The translations under genes were made by a program, and so were the position numbers. A model generated the notes under the pieces. It was not told where the DNA came from. It ran no database searches and saw nothing but the letters and a program-made list of their open reading frames with translations. This document shows, piece after piece, positions 1-14,400 of a stretch of 64,000 bases of DNA. This stretch comes from Candidula unifasciata (Eukaryota; Mollusca; Gastropoda; Stylommatophora; Geomitridae), in NCBI GenBank assembly GCA_905116865.2, contig CAJHNH020008532.1:46001-110000 (forward strand), written 5' to 3'. The stretch's first letter is position 1; each line of letters begins with the position of its first letter.

Positions 1-940
1 CCTCATGCCTTTTTACCACGCATAGTATCCTTTTTTTGGTCTCAAATTTTTGTTGAAAGCCGACCCAGGTAACAAATGCTGAAAAAGTCAGATGCGTCGG
101 CTCAAAGGCACAACTATTGTTGCTGTGATGTAGATCGGCACAGTACAGTTACATCCTCAGATGAATGCAGAAGAAGCAAAAGATTTCTAATCTCATGTGA
201 CTCACAGACTGATCTGGATTGCAAACAACATCACAAGGCAACACCTTATCGCATTTCATTTCTTACCTGAATACACAATTCTCTTGTCTGTCTTCAGCTT
301 CAGGTCACTTATCTGCAGCGGTCAGTGATTATGACTCATAACTGCACTCTGTCATCTGAAATTTTAGTGAAGTTGGTATGGCTTATATTATTACTTTAAG
401 CTTTCAACAATGGTTCCATATCTCTCTTGCTATTTACCAGCATGAGACTCATTTCTCTTTTCAGCTCTTTCTGTTTAGTTTAGTCAGGGGATCAACATCA
501 TGGCACACGGGTGAAAACCCATAAGTGCTCGGTTCTACTTCTAACTCAAGCCTGAGTCTGAAGAATCGCAGCGCAGTGCACCAACTCCGTTGCGCAGGCG
601 AGGATCCTGAAATACTTTGGGTAGATTTTTAACACCAAATTTTGCCCCGGCAGCGCTGATAGGCTACTCTTTTCGATTTCCAACGGCCAATGAATTTTTT
701 ACGTGCGCAACAATACACATTCAGCCTTTCTGTAATGCCCCATCAGTTTCAGTTGTCTGCTCATTGTGATTTTATGGTGTGACTTAGTTACCGCCTGCAG
801 TCATTAGTATCTTGGCAATTTATTATCTTCTCTGCCCATGATATTCTCAACAATATTCAACAACAACAACAACAAAAATCCACATTACCACAGAGTGACA
901 TTCTAGCCGGGCCGGAAAATCAACAACTTGTGAGTACATT
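1..940. other. Left-edge single-copy DNA, no secure gene
   Basis: AT-rich DNA with a 64-codon plus-strand frame at 76-270 of fairly coding-like composition (DSQTDLDCKQHHK). An in-frame TAA sits just upstream of its ATG, and no acceptor-donor pair supports it as an exon. Nothing else is recognised. Confidence 0.3.
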
Positions 941-949
941 TTCGTTGCT

Positions 950-1076
950 AATGTGGTGTCTACTGACTGTAGCAATGTGGTGTCTACTGACTGTAGCAAT
1001 GTGGTGTCTACTGACTGTAGCAATGTGGTGTCTACTGACTGTAGCAATGTGGTGTCTACTGACTGTAGCAATGTGG
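950..1076. repeat. 24-bp tandem repeat, about 5 copies
   Basis: The unit, built on GTGGTGTCTACTGACTGTAG, is repeated almost perfectly. Because 24 is a multiple of three, both strands stay open through it. That explains the short repetitive frames here; they are not genes. Confidence 0.95.
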
Positions 1077-1609
1077 TTGCAAAAGAAGCACTGAGAACCT
1101 GTGGCACAGCATTAGAAATAAAGAAATACCCAAAACATTTTGGGAACCTGTATCTTTGCTGTGGTAATTCATGCGTGTGAACCATGGACTATTTCATAAT
1201 CCCTAGAAAATACAATTTTAAAGTCATGAAGATGATGATAATGTTAATGATGAGGATAAAGATGAAAATAATAATTTTGATAGCAGCGATGATAGGACCA
1301 AAGTTTATTGCCTTTTTTTTCAGTCAGTTTATTGCCTTTCTCTTGTTTGTTTCCTTCATGAACACTCTCTTTACCTTGAGTTTCTCTAGAATGTTCATAG
1401 TTGTCCTTTTTCATCCCAACTCACCTAGATGTCCTAAAAGTCCACTTTTAATCTCTTGTGATCAAATAAAAATCCAGTCTTGTACACTGGTTGGTGTCTG
1501 CTTGGGCAGTGAGCTTTTTTACCTTCCTGTGCTAAAAACCCTCCCAGCATGCAACAGCAGTGATGAATGGATGAGTGAATCAAGAATTGACAACACAGCA
1601 CTCAGGACA

Positions 1610-2095
1610 TTCTCGTATGTGCTCAGTCCTTGTCCTCAGCAAAGTGTTCCAAATGTACTCAGTCCTTGTCCTCAGCAAAGTGTTCCTATTTGTGCTCGGT
1701 CCTTGTCCTCAGTAAAGTGTTCCTATATGTACTCAGTCCTTGTCCTCAGCAAAGTGTTCCTATATGTGCTCGGTCCTTGTCCTCAACAAAGTGTTCCTAT
1801 ATGTACTCAGTCCTTGTCCTCAGCAAAGTGTTCCTATATATGCTCGGTCCTTGTCCTCAACAAAGTGTTCCTATATGTGCTCAGTCCTTGTCCTCAGCAA
1901 AGTGTTCCTATATGTGCTCGGTCCTTGTCCTCAGCAAAGTGTTCCTATATGTACTCAGTCCTTGTCTTCAGCAAAGTGTTCCAAATGTACTCAGTCCTTG
2001 TCCTCAGCAAAGTGTTCCTATATGTGCTCGGTCCTTGTCCTCAGCAAAGTGTTCCTATATGTACTCAGTCCTTGTCCTCAGCAAAGTGTTCCTAC
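1610..2095. repeat. 37-bp tandem repeat, about 13 copies
   Basis: The unit contains CAGTCCTTGTCCTCAGCAAA and GTGTTCCTATATGT, with A/G and C/T variants between units. The length 37 shifts frame at each copy, so three overlapping plus-strand frames read the same peptides. The 326-codon frame at 1184-2164 is therefore an artefact. Confidence 0.95.
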
Positions 2096-2339
2096 ACTGA
2101 TTGTGCCTGTTGCAACCTGACTAAAAGTTTGCTTTTTTTTAACGCTCAACGCCCAGAGGAATAGCAGTAGCCAATCTATTTTTTACTCATTATCACGCAC
2201 CCCCAGATGTCCTGGGCAAAGGATTCACAGCAGTAGTACAAAATGCAGTGTGGTATTTTCTAGTATAGATGAGAGTGAGTTAGATCTGTCAGTCTAGCTC
2301 TTAACAAGACATTGTTTTATTCTTTAACCAATGTGTCAG

Positions 2340-2455
2340 TTACGAGGAGAGAGCCAAGTGCTTGGAGTCAACTATTCAACAGCACACAGAGCAGACTATG
2401 TTTGAAGATTTTGCAGAGAATGTGTTTGCCCCTGTACTGCCTGCTAATGCTACAA
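2340..2455 (+). CDS. Exon 1 seen of unknown plus-strand gene
   Basis: Acceptor AATGTGTCAG before 2340 and donor GTTAGT at 2456 bound a 116-bp open segment. It starts with the last base of a codon and ends with the first base of one. The peptide begins YEERAKCLESTIQQHTEQ and continues FEDFAENVF; it is charged and helix-prone, like the end of a coiled coil. It is unlike the repeat DNA on either side. The incoming phase shows that upstream coding exons must exist, but none is convincing in 1-2300. Confidence 0.5.
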
Positions 2456-5400
2456 GTTAGTTGACTTTAATCTGATATTTGTCCCAATGTGGATTCTGGG
2501 CCTCATTTTGGGGGATGGGGGTAGACCCACTGCCTCCTCTTCCCCCCCCCCCCCCAACATGTAAAAGGCTAGTTAGAGATGTTCCTTCAAGTTAGAGTGC
2601 ATCTGTCTGAGATGCCAGGAACCAACAGTCTGCACAAAAATAAGCCAGATGTTTTAAATTGATGTGCATGCAAAACTCAAGTCCTGGAACAAGACCAGAG
2701 TCTCAAAGTGAACAAGCAACCAAAACTTTCTACCTGAATTTACAGCCGGTAAAGGCGCAGAGAATAAGAAGAAGATCTGACATATATTTCTTTATAAACA
2801 AGATATAAAATAGGCCAGTATTTTGAAATGTGGCGTTGATAGAAAATGTCCAGATTTTTTATATAACAGAAGTGCTGCAACAGCTACAAATTGGTGCTTC
2901 TTCTGTATGTATCTTGAACAGGGAAGGAATTCTTGGTTCCCAGAAGCAGTCGTAAATAAGAATGGTGACAAAAATATTGATCCAGAATCAGTAGAATTAG
3001 CCAGCTGCACAAAGAGAATGTTCACCTGGTATTGTTTGTTATCTGAGTGTTGTTGTCATCTGACAGTGAGTATTCTAGCTGGCATGTATTCAAACATTCC
3101 ATGAGACAGAAGGCACTTGATAGTCATGATAAAACAGTGCCACATGACATTGGACAAGTTGATTTGATGTGACAGTCTGGCTTGTGACTGGTAGGAATTT
3201 CATCAGCTGCTGACAAAACCAGTTGTTTGCCCTATGAGAGCTGAGTAAACCAGTTGTTGACCCTATGAGAGCTGACTAAACCAGTTATTTACCCTATGAG
3301 AGCTGACTAAACCAGTTGTTTACTCTGTGAGAGCTGACTAAACCAGTTGTTTACCCTATGAGAGCTGACTAAAGCAGTAAATCAGTTTCATTCACTCTGA
3401 TAGCTGACTAAACCAGATTCATATCCTCTGATAGCTGACTAAACAAGATTTTTATCCTCTGATAGCTGACTAAACAAGATTTCTATCCTCTGATAGCTGA
3501 ATAAACAAGATTTCTATCCTCTGATAGCTGAATAAACAAGATTTGTATCCTCTGATAGCTGACTAAAGCAGATTCATATCCTCTGATAGCTGACTAAACC
3601 AGATTCATATCCTCTGATAGTTGACTAAACCAGATTCATATCCTCTGATAGTTGACTAAACCAGATTCATATCCTCTGATAGTTGACTAAACCAGATTCA
3701 TATCCTCTGATGGCTGACTAAACCAGATTCATATCCTCTGATAGTTGACTAAACCAGATTCATATCCTCTGATGGCTGACTAAACCAGATTCATATCCTC
3801 TGATAGTTGACTAAACCAGGTTCATATACTCTGATAGCTGACTAAACCAGATTCATATCCTCTGATAGTTGACTAAACCAGGTTCATATCCTCTGATAGC
3901 TGACTAAACCAGGTTCATATCCTCTGATAGTTGACTAAACCAGATTCATATCCTCTGATAGCTGACTAAACCAGATTCATATCCTCTGATAGTTGTCTAA
4001 ACCAGGTTCATATCCTCTGATAGCTGTCTAAACCACGTTCATATCCTCTGATAGCTGACTAAACCAGGTTCATATCTTCTGATAGCTGACTAAACCAGAT
4101 TCATATCCTCTGATAGCTGACTAAACCAGGTTCATATCCTCTGATAGCTGACTAAACCAGATTCATATCCTCTGATAGCTGACTAAACCAGGTTCATATC
4201 CTCTGATAGCTGACTAAACCAGATTCATATCCTCTGATAGCTGACTAAACCAGGTTCATATCCTCTGATAGCTGACTAAACCAGGTTCATATCCTCTGAT
4301 AGCTGACTAAACCAGATTCATATCCTCTGATAGCTGACTAAACCAGGTTCATATCCTCTGATAGCTGACTAAACCAGGTTCATATCCTCTGATAGCTGAC
4401 TAAACCAGATTCATATCCTCTGATAGCTGACTAAACCAGGTTCATATCCTCTGATAGCTGACTAAACCAGATTTGTATCCTCTGATAGCTGACTAAACCA
4501 GGTTCATATCCTCTGATAGCTGACTAAACCAGATTTGTATCCTTTAATAGCTGACTTAACCAGATTTGTATCCTCTGATAGCTGACTAAACCAGATTTAT
4601 ATCCTCTGATAGCTGACTAAACCAGGTTCATATCCTCTGATAGCTGACTAAACCAGATTCATATCCTCTGATAGCTGACTAAACCAGGTTCATATCCTCT
4701 GATAGCTGACTAAACCAGGTTCATATCCTCTGATAGCTGACTAAACCAGATTTGTATCCTCTGATAGCTGACTAAACCAGGTTCATATCCTCTGATAGCT
4801 GACTAAACCAGATTTGTATCCTTTAATAGCTGACTTAACCAGATTTGTATCCTCTGATAGCTGACTAAACCAGATTTATATCCTCTGATAGCTGACTAAA
4901 CCAGGTTCATATCCTCTGATAGCTGACTAAACCAGATTTGTATCCTTTAATAGCTGACTAAACAAGATTCATATCCTCTGATAGCTGACTAAACCAGGTT
5001 CATATCCTCTGATAGCTGACTAAACCAGATTCATATCCTCTGATAGCTGACTAAACCAGGTTCATATCCTCTGATAGCTGACTAAACCAGGTTCATATCC
5101 TCTGATAGCTGACTAAACCAGATTCATATCCTCTGATAGCTGACTAAACCAGGTTCATATCCTCTGATAGCTGACTAAACCAGGTTCATATCCTCTGATA
5201 GCTGACTAAACCAGATTCATATCCTCTGATAGCTGACTAAACCAGGTTCATATCCTCTGATAGCTGACTAAACCAGATTTGTATCCTCTGATAGCTGACT
5301 AAACCAGGTTCATATCCTCTGATAGCTGACTAAACCAGATTTGTATCCTCTGATAGCTGACTAAACCAGGTTCATATCCTCTGATAGCTGACTAAACCAG

Positions 5401-8400
5401 ATTCATATCCTCTGATAGCTGACTAAACCAGGTTCATATCCTCTGATAGTTGACTAAACCAGATTCATATCCTCTGATAGCTGACTAAACCAGGTTCATA
5501 TCCTCTGATAGTTGACTAAACCAGATTCATATCCTCTGATAGTTGACTAAACCAGATTTGTATCCTTTAATAGCTGACTTAACCAGATTTGTATCCTCTG
5601 ATAGCTGACTAAACCAGATTTATATCCTCTGATAGCTTATTAGTCTTTTAACCCTGGTAACCTAGAAAACAATGCCAATGATCTGCTGTATTTTGGGAAT
5701 TCCTGAATTTTTTTTTTTTACATAGGTGAGACAAAAAAATCTGACTCATTTATGGACCACAATAAAATAGAATCAGAGTAGTTATCAGTAAACATAAATG
5801 TAGTAGCTAATCAACTTCTATCTGACTCTTTAAAAACATTAATAGAGTGACTCATACTTGATCTACTAACTTGATCGCCAGGAACCAGTAGTGGTAACGG
5901 AAAACCATGATGTCATAATTTCTATTTAAAAAGCCATTTATTCACAAGGAACACCCCATTCCTCCCTCCCCCACCCCAACTCCATTAATGCTGTTTTTAG
6001 TAAATAAAATCAGTTTCCCTTCCCCTAAACATTTTCAGGGTCCCATATTATGCTGCTGCTGTTAGCTTTGCTTCTCGTGAATGGGACACCTTAGTCAGGT
6101 CGGTTTAGAGACATTTATGGAGCATTGGACCAAAACGGGAATGTTGATTTTGCAGCTTCTTGAGGCTACAGGGTTAAATCAGTTTCATACCCGCTGATAG
6201 CTTGATAATCATTCAACACAGGAATTCCACATTCACACAAAATCCTTTTAAATGAAAAAAAATTTTCACACAAACCAGTGAAGATTTTTTACATTTATTT
6301 ATATACATTTTTAAAAAATTGTTTAGAAATACATGAAGGAGATAATGAATTAAACACGAATAAAACAGATAATTAAATGAATACCTTTCCCTTTCCCCAA
6401 TTTTTTTTTTTCAACATCACTCTCATCTTTTCCCATGCTAGCATTTGTCTTCATACATGATCTTGACATCCAAGTCGACCAGCCTTACATGGGTACCAGG
6501 TAAAGTCCTGGAAAATAAAGTCAGCCAGTGCGATGTAAAAGACATCACCTATTGAGGACCAGTTGGTCAATTCTGGTAGTGCGCTTTCTGGTAGTCTTAG
6601 TTTCAGCTTCATAGCAAACGGGTCGCCCCATCTTTGCTCCGCTCCTGTGCCAGCGAAAAACACTCAGAATGTCTATCACAGTCCCTTGTGGAAAAATGGA
6701 CAGACTGCTGTCTCAGCATATCTAGCATACACTCGCATTAAAGCATATGGTAGCTATCCGAAGTGCTAACACAAACAGTCCAACATTAGAAATGCAGTTC
6801 ATCATTGATAATAGCAGAACTTTTCGCCAACAAATCAGCAGTTGCCCGCGCGATCAATTTTAATACGGGCCCCGCCAGCATTGCACGACAGGCATCGCGC
6901 CATTTTCTGAATCTACAATTCACACCACGTTGGTCACAGTCGAAAAAAGACATTCCAAATGCAATCCGCAGCTCACAGGGTCACGCCATGCATTCAACTC
7001 AGAAGCTGGGCGACGAAACTATATCCAGTCTACAAATGGAGCAAAAATACTTCGGCCACCGTCCGGCAGAAGCAAAAAATTTGCCTCTGCTCCGAACAGC
7101 GCCGCTGTCTAGCGTCCATTTTAACCGGAAGAAAAACTCAGTTTTTCAGTTGGTCAATCAAAATATGAGCCTATCCTCATAAGCCCTGTGTGCTAAAGGA
7201 AACTTTCCCCCCCCCCCCTCCCCCCACCCCCATTTCTAAACATTATGCAGGTGCCAACAGTAGCAAAGGAAAATGATAGGCATAACTGGTGCTGGCCATA
7301 GCCATAAAGCCACAATGTTGGCTACTCAGGGATTTGTAATGGTTGGAAAAGCCGAAATACTGGCCTTTAGAGTGACAGGGTTAAAGCAGTTCAAACCTCT
7401 TCCCAGAGTAGGTGCCTGGGTCATATTTGAGGGGGGGGGGGGGTGGTAATTGACCCGCTGCTTCCTAAACAATTACTTGTACAAGATGACTGATTAGGAG
7501 CTTGATAAAATTAAATTTGTTGAGCCAGAAGGTACAGATATCGCAGCCTAGCTGTAGACCGCAGCATCACATGCCAGCCACCTTTTTATGGAAGAATATA
7601 GAAAAAAAAAAGAACAATATACCCTATGATATCACCTGGAGTTGTCTTAGCTCTATCACATGTGCCAGAGTGCCGTTATTTCTGCCTTATACATATCATC
7701 ATTATCATTTCCACAGTTACTGATGAAACACCAAGGTCGGAAGCAAGCATTGCCAGTTTTAGCGAGATCTTGCAGCCAGCAGATTCAGGCCCCCTTCAGA
7801 TGTCACCGAATACATCTAGACAGAGAGGTAGGAAGCCTCAAAGTGCTCTCTGGCAAAAGGGTTTTGATAACCTTGTTTTCATTTGATTTTCCTTTTATTT
7901 TCAACAGGAAGTTCATGTTTGTTATGTGGCCAGTTTTTTTAATATTTCCGGAATACATTCTCATCTTTGTGCCATAATAACCTTAACACAGTCATATCTG
8001 GCATATAAACATTAATCAACTAAAGTAATAAAAAAAAAGTATTATAGTTTTTCAGCTGGTAATTTTTTTTAATGTATCTGCAGAAGCCCTTTCTATACTA
8101 GATATGAACTATACATTTATTGGTAACTTTGTACATTATATATGTTTTCTAGCTGTCTCTTTCAGGCAGTTGTCACTTATGTGTAATACCTGTTTGCACC
8201 AGAAGGAGCTTGATAAATTATATGATGAAAGCAAAGAATCACTGTCATCTGTGAATTTCTGGGGCCAATGATGTAAGCAAAGAATCACTGTCATCTGTGA
8301 ATTTCTGGAGCCCATGGTGAAAGCAATGAATCACTGTCATGTGTGAGTTTTTGGAGCCTATGATGAAAGCAAAGAATCACTGTCATCTGTGAGTTTCTGG

Positions 8401-11400
8401 AGCCCATGGTGAAAGCAATGAATCACTGTCATGTGTGAGTTTTTGGAGCCTATGATGAAAGCAAAGAATCACTGTCATCTGTGAGTTTCTGGAGCCAATG
8501 ATGGAAGCAAGGAATCACTGTCATGTGTGAGTTTCTGGAGCCCATGGTGAAAGCAATGAATCACTGTCATCTGTGAGTTTTTGGAGCCTATGATGAAAGC
8601 AAAGAATCACTGTCATCTGTGAATTTCTGGAGCCCATGATGGAAGCAATGAATCACTGTCATGTGTGAGTTTTTGGAGCCTATGATGAAAGCAAAGAATC
8701 ACTGTCATGTGTGAGTTTTTGGAGCCCATGATGAAAGCAAAGAATCACTGTCATGTGTGAGTTTCTGGAGCCAATGATGAAAGCAAAGAATCACTGTCAT
8801 TTGGGGGTTTCTGGAACCCTTGATGCAAGCAGAGAATCACTGTTATCTCTGAAATACTGGAGCCTGTGATAGAAGCAATGAATCACTGTCATCTGTGAGT
8901 TTTTGGAGCCTATGATGAAAGCAAAGAATCACTGTCATGTGTGAGTTTTTGGAGCCCATGATGAAAGCAAAGAATCACTGTCATGTGTGAGTTTCTGGAG
9001 CCAATGATGAAAGCAAAGAATCACTGTCATTTGGGGGTTTCTGGAACCCTTGATGCAAGCAGAGAATCACTGTTATCTCTGAAATACTGGAGCCTGTGAT
9101 AGAAGCAATGAATCACTGTCATCTGTGAGTTTCTGGAGCCCATGGTGGAAGCAAAGAGTAGTCACACTATGACCTACCATGCATGCCATAAGAGAAGACT
9201 AAGAAAAGTTGGCGTGAAGTTGGCTACTTCATCCCTTAGAGTACTGTAGCTGCAAGGTCCAGCCAACTATGATCAAAGGGTTTGTTGTCAGTTGTTTGAG
9301 GATTTGAGCTCCATTAGGAAGTGAAATAGAATAGAACAAGTCAAACTGAAAGCTATAAGAATTTAGGGTAAAAAACATTTGGGACAAGAAGAGTTAAGAT
9401 GAAAAGAGATTGTAGTGTTTCAAGTTGGGATTGGTTAAAATTTTTATTGTTTGGTGAGGGGTTTGTTGGAAAGATAAGCTGTAGAACCTGGATCTGGTTT
9501 GTATTGGATTCAGTTCCTCTTATTTTCTACCTCAGTTCAACCTTGCATCATCAAATTAAGAGGTTATATCTAGTGAGAGTTGTCTTGTTACCCTCCCATG
9601 CCCATCAGTGTATAAACCTGTTGATATAAATCTGCTTCTGAGATTAAACCCATGTTTATGAGTACTGACTTTTATATGAAAAGCTTATGTCTGTATGCTT
9701 CTAACTGCAATAAATCTGCTTTATCAAAAGTCTACTGAATGATCCAGACCAGCTGGGATTTAACTACAGTGCTGTTTTATGCAAATCAGCATCAGTTTAA
9801 TGCAGTGCATTTCATGTGACATACATATATATATCACATCAAGTAGACAGAGAAAGATGTGTTGAAAGCTCAGATGACCGATATGGTACGACAGTCATTA
9901 TCACTGGTATCTGCTCTGTTTTTGACATCTTTAAGAATATATTGCCATCATTAAGACAAAGCCGTGGCAACTAATAAAAGCCTGAACAAAATATGGAACT
10001 CTAAATTAGATAGTTTTAAAACCAAGTTTTGTGTTTTTAATTGTAATGTTGTTTCAGTTTTAACATATGCCAGTGAAAGAGCTGGAGAACCATAGAAGAC
10101 ACGGAATGAAAGTTAGATTTGAAAACGGATGCCAACAGAAATTGATAAGCATTGGATTAAATAGATAGAATGAATTCATGAAAGGCGAAGAAATAAGAGA
10201 AATGTTTGAATAGGCACTAGTTTCGACAGTTAAATCATAAAAAAGCTGGCGCCCTATTGGGCACATCATGAGGAGAAGCAGACGGAGCATCACCAAGCAG
10301 GCACTGAAATCTTCTTTTTTTGCGTTAACTGGCAATAAACTCCAGCAAAAAAGTCTGGTTGTTCATCTGCCTCTGGCTTTTAGTCTTGTTCCAGAAATGA
10401 GGAAACAAAAACACCCAGGAGAATGTTGTTGAGAGAGGCCAAATGTGCTGGGGCTGGACTCCATCCATGATATCACAAGGATTAGGCTACGAGCCCCACA
10501 TGACAATTAATGGTAAAACAGGATGGTGATAAATGCAGAACAACAAAGAAAGGAAAGACAACTGCAATGATGTTAGTTGTAAAGGGAGCCAAATGTGAGT
10601 TACACTGATCTGGATTTACTTCACTTCAGAAGCATATGTATGTGTGCGAGCGTGAGTGCATGCGTGCGCAAGAAAACTTCAGCTGTATTCATTGTTTTAT
10701 ACATTTATTCGTTATTTTAAAAAAAAAGTAATTTTCAGTTTGCCTCTCCAGCAGTCAGATAATTTGCATATGATTGGTTTCATATTTCTACAATTAATAT
10801 TCTCTTTTTTATTGTTAATATTATTTGAATTTTTAAAGACTGATTATAACTTCTTCACAAAGAGAACTGATAGCCCACATCAGAACGAGACAATCTATGT
10901 TCTGTGGTCATGTGGGGGAGAAAACTGCAGTACATCGTGACATTAAGAAAGAGGGGAGGAGAGGCAGAGGGAGACGGAGAGAAAAGATGCTGGACAGTTT
11001 GACATATGGCATGGAAGACCATTTGTGTCAGAGTTGATTGAACAAACATGAGACCGAAAGTTGTGGATAGACATGACTACCAACACCACAGGGCATGGAC
11101 TTTACGGAGGAATTATAACTTCAGCATATTCTTTCTAGTAGCCTGACACTTTTCATTGTGGCATAAATAAGTGTTGAGCAGCTGTCAAAACACCACAATC
11201 TGTAGAAATACAAATGTTCATGCCTCTTGGCACATGTTATGTTACGTTATCACAATCGACGTCACTGCACATTGGGCATTCCCATGCGTGCTCAGTCCTC
11301 CGATGCAGCAGCCACTCCAAAATTCTTATACTAATTGTTCCCATGAGAAGCTGGTTATTTTGTCTCTATCTCTGCCTCGAAGGCGTTCTTCACCATGTTT

Positions 11401-14400
11401 TACTCCCATGTCACGCAATCGTGTTAGTGTCTAGGATTCCTCATTATCCACTAGCCCAGTCCGTACAGCATTGACAGTATCTGCTCTGTCCATGCTTCTT
11501 CCCACATGCCTTAGTGCAGTGCTTGCCATTTGGTCCGCTCGCTCATTTTTTTTTACGCCCGCAAGACCAAGTGTGTAGATCCAGGTAAGGGGAGGTGAAG
11601 CGCGATTTTCAGTTGCTTTCTACCCATTTAGAACGCATTCCACCTGTTGCTATCTTCTGGAGTATGTTCATGGAGTCTGATACAATAACTGCCTGTGTGG
11701 CTGTTTGCTCGGATACCCATGCTAAAGCTCTAGAAGCAGCAGCAATTTCAATGGTCATGCTTGACGTGGTCGTATGGTAAGCGCCGCTGTTCTCCTGTAT
11801 TGTTTTTCCCATTCTTTGTGTCGTGTATGCCCATGCTGACCTTGATCCACGCTTCATGGATCCAACTGTGTAGATGATGATATCTTCTGGTCTTCTGCTT
11901 AGAAATACAGAAACTATTTTCTGATAGTGGTTGCAGGAAAAGGTAATTTCTCTAAGTTTTTGCGGAAAGGGTAACTCTAAATAGTGTTTGCCTGAAGGGT
12001 AATCCTAACAGTAGTGCCAAGAAAGGTTTTTTTAACAGTGTTCCCAGGAATGGTTAATTCCTGACAGTGACTGCAGATCCAGTCATTCCTAAGAGCTGTC
12101 GCAGGAAGGGTAAAGGTGCACAGTTCTGTTTGATTTTTTCCGTCAACTGAAATATATTTACAGACACAGAAAATTACAAAACATTTATCGTCACATTTTC
12201 TTTCAAAAAACATATTTTTTATCTTGAAATGTTAACTTCATCTAAACCACAGCTTTACACGATTTGTTTATTGTTTTTAACAGTCTTTGTTGTGCATTTT
12301 GTGACAGTATTTACTACAAACATTCTAAGTCATTGGAACTTTTAGGATGAACATTTACATGTTATGTTTTACATTTTTTGTCTATGTCAAGTGTGCGCAC
12401 TTCGAACAAGCACATGTTGATGAATCTCATGGTGACTTTATAATTGGGAAAATAATATTTAATGTCTACCTGTTTTAAAGACAAATCTATTTTTGATAAT
12501 ACTGCTTCAATAATTTCATGTTTATGTGGGTTTAAAACCATTTTTATTTTTGATTAAATTGCTTCAGTTGATTTATGTCCGCCTGTTTATAGAAACAATT
12601 TTATTTTTGATTAAATTACTTCAGTAGTTAAATGTCCATTTTAAAGATATTTTATTTTCATTAAATTACTTCTGTATTTGTAAAAAAAATATAATTTAAA
12701 AAAAATGTCTATAAATATTATTTTCAAGCCTCAGATAAATGTCTAGAATCTCATAACTTTATTTGGTTTGTTAACAGTATATTATGATAAAAATATATCC
12801 TTCTTCTTCTGAATTTATCTGAAGATGTAAATGTGTTGTGCCCTTTTACAACATGGTTGTGATATTTTCATCTTTCGGCTGACACTTCCAACTTCTGCAG
12901 GCATTTATTGCCCGGATTATCCTTCCAAGTGTTAAAAGTATCTTATGTTGACAATGGTGTCTTGCTAAAAGTATCTTATGTTAACAGTGGTGTCATGTTA
13001 CAAGTATCTTATGTTAACAGTGGTGTCATGTTATAAGTATCTTATGTTAACAGTAGTGTCATGTTAATAGTATCTTATATTAACAGTGGTGTCATGTTAG
13101 AAGCATACTAAATTAACAGAATATTTTATGAACATGTGCATGGGAATTATATGTTATTTGTTTTAACCTTGGAGTTTTTTTAAAGGCATGTAGCAGGCAA
13201 TAAAGTTTCTCTCACACACTAAATAAATCGGCCGGGCCAAGGATGCACACAGAAGATCAGGGCTTGGTCATGCACACTGCATGTCGGTGGACATACACCC
13301 CAGAGATATTCTCCAGAGGCGGCTAGAAAACAGTGATTGAAAAATTGGACGTCAGTGTCTTTGATTGAAAAAATGAATGCAGCAAAGATTTGAAATTGTT
13401 AGTGATATGCAGCACAAGCAGGGGGGAATGTATTGGCCTTCACAAGTTAAGGTGCTGCAAAGGAATCATCTTAAACTTAATGAAAGGCAAGCAATGCAGC
13501 AAGCAGACATGAAAAGTGGCCTCTGAAAAGGAAATGTGGCTCTACAGCTTGGGAGAGGGCAAGGAGTTCGTCACCCGGTCACTGGGCAGTCCTATTTAGC
13601 CAACTGCACTAGCGAGCCGGGCACGGATACACATGTTAATTTGCAGGACTGTGTTAGCTCCCTCTAGTGACACACAGTAAGCCACTCTGGAAACTATCCC
13701 ATTTTAATCCTGAGGGTTGAACAGGATATTCCTTTTTCTTCCCCTGCATGTGCTAGAAATTGGTGATGTTAATCTTTTTAAATCTTAGATAATAGGGCTT
13801 TTGATTATCACACACATAAGTGTCAGAACCCTTGGGGCCAGTGAGATAACATGGTAAATAATGTAAGAGGGATTGATTGGTAGTCGTAGTGAGAAAAGCC
13901 AGTTGGTAGAACAGCCACTTTAACACTACAGCTTGCAGCCTCCACAAGGCAACGCTGATTTGCTGATGGACCAAGTGGACATTGAGGTACAGTCAGTTCA
14001 TCATCGGTCAGCTCCTTCACAGAACGTGGCTCTCGTCACGGCACGCCTGAAAGTCTTTCTCTCCGTAGCCAGTTCTTCAGCCCTAAATACTTTCATAGCC
14101 AGCGCCTCTGTAATGTCCTCTATCCACCATCACAGAGGTCTACCTCTGCCTGTTTTTGTAGAAACTGAACCCTCCATCACCATTCTCTCCAGGCCACCAT
14201 GATGTTTTACATGACCACAGTACATCACCATTCTCTCCAGGCCACCATGATGTTTTACATGACCACAGTACATCACCATTCTCTCCAAGCCACCATGATG
14301 TTTTACATGACCACAGTACATCACCATTCTCTCCAAGCCACCATGATGTTTTACATGACCACAGTACATCACCATTCTCTCCAGGCCACCATGATGTTTT

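Noticed and set aside
76..270. 64-codon frame at the left edge as first exon of the plus-strand gene
   Set aside because: An in-frame stop lies just before its ATG, and no acceptor gives this frame; the composition alone is not enough.
1184..2164. 326-codon plus-strand frame with SVLVLSKVFLYVLSPCPQQ-like repeats
   Set aside because: Produced by the 37-bp array; three overlapping frames read the same units, and the non-repeat start is low-complexity.
3205..5635. CRISPR-like array (31-bp repeat)
   Set aside because: There are no unique spacers; units are directly adjacent, so it is a minisatellite. The same holds for all other arrays here.
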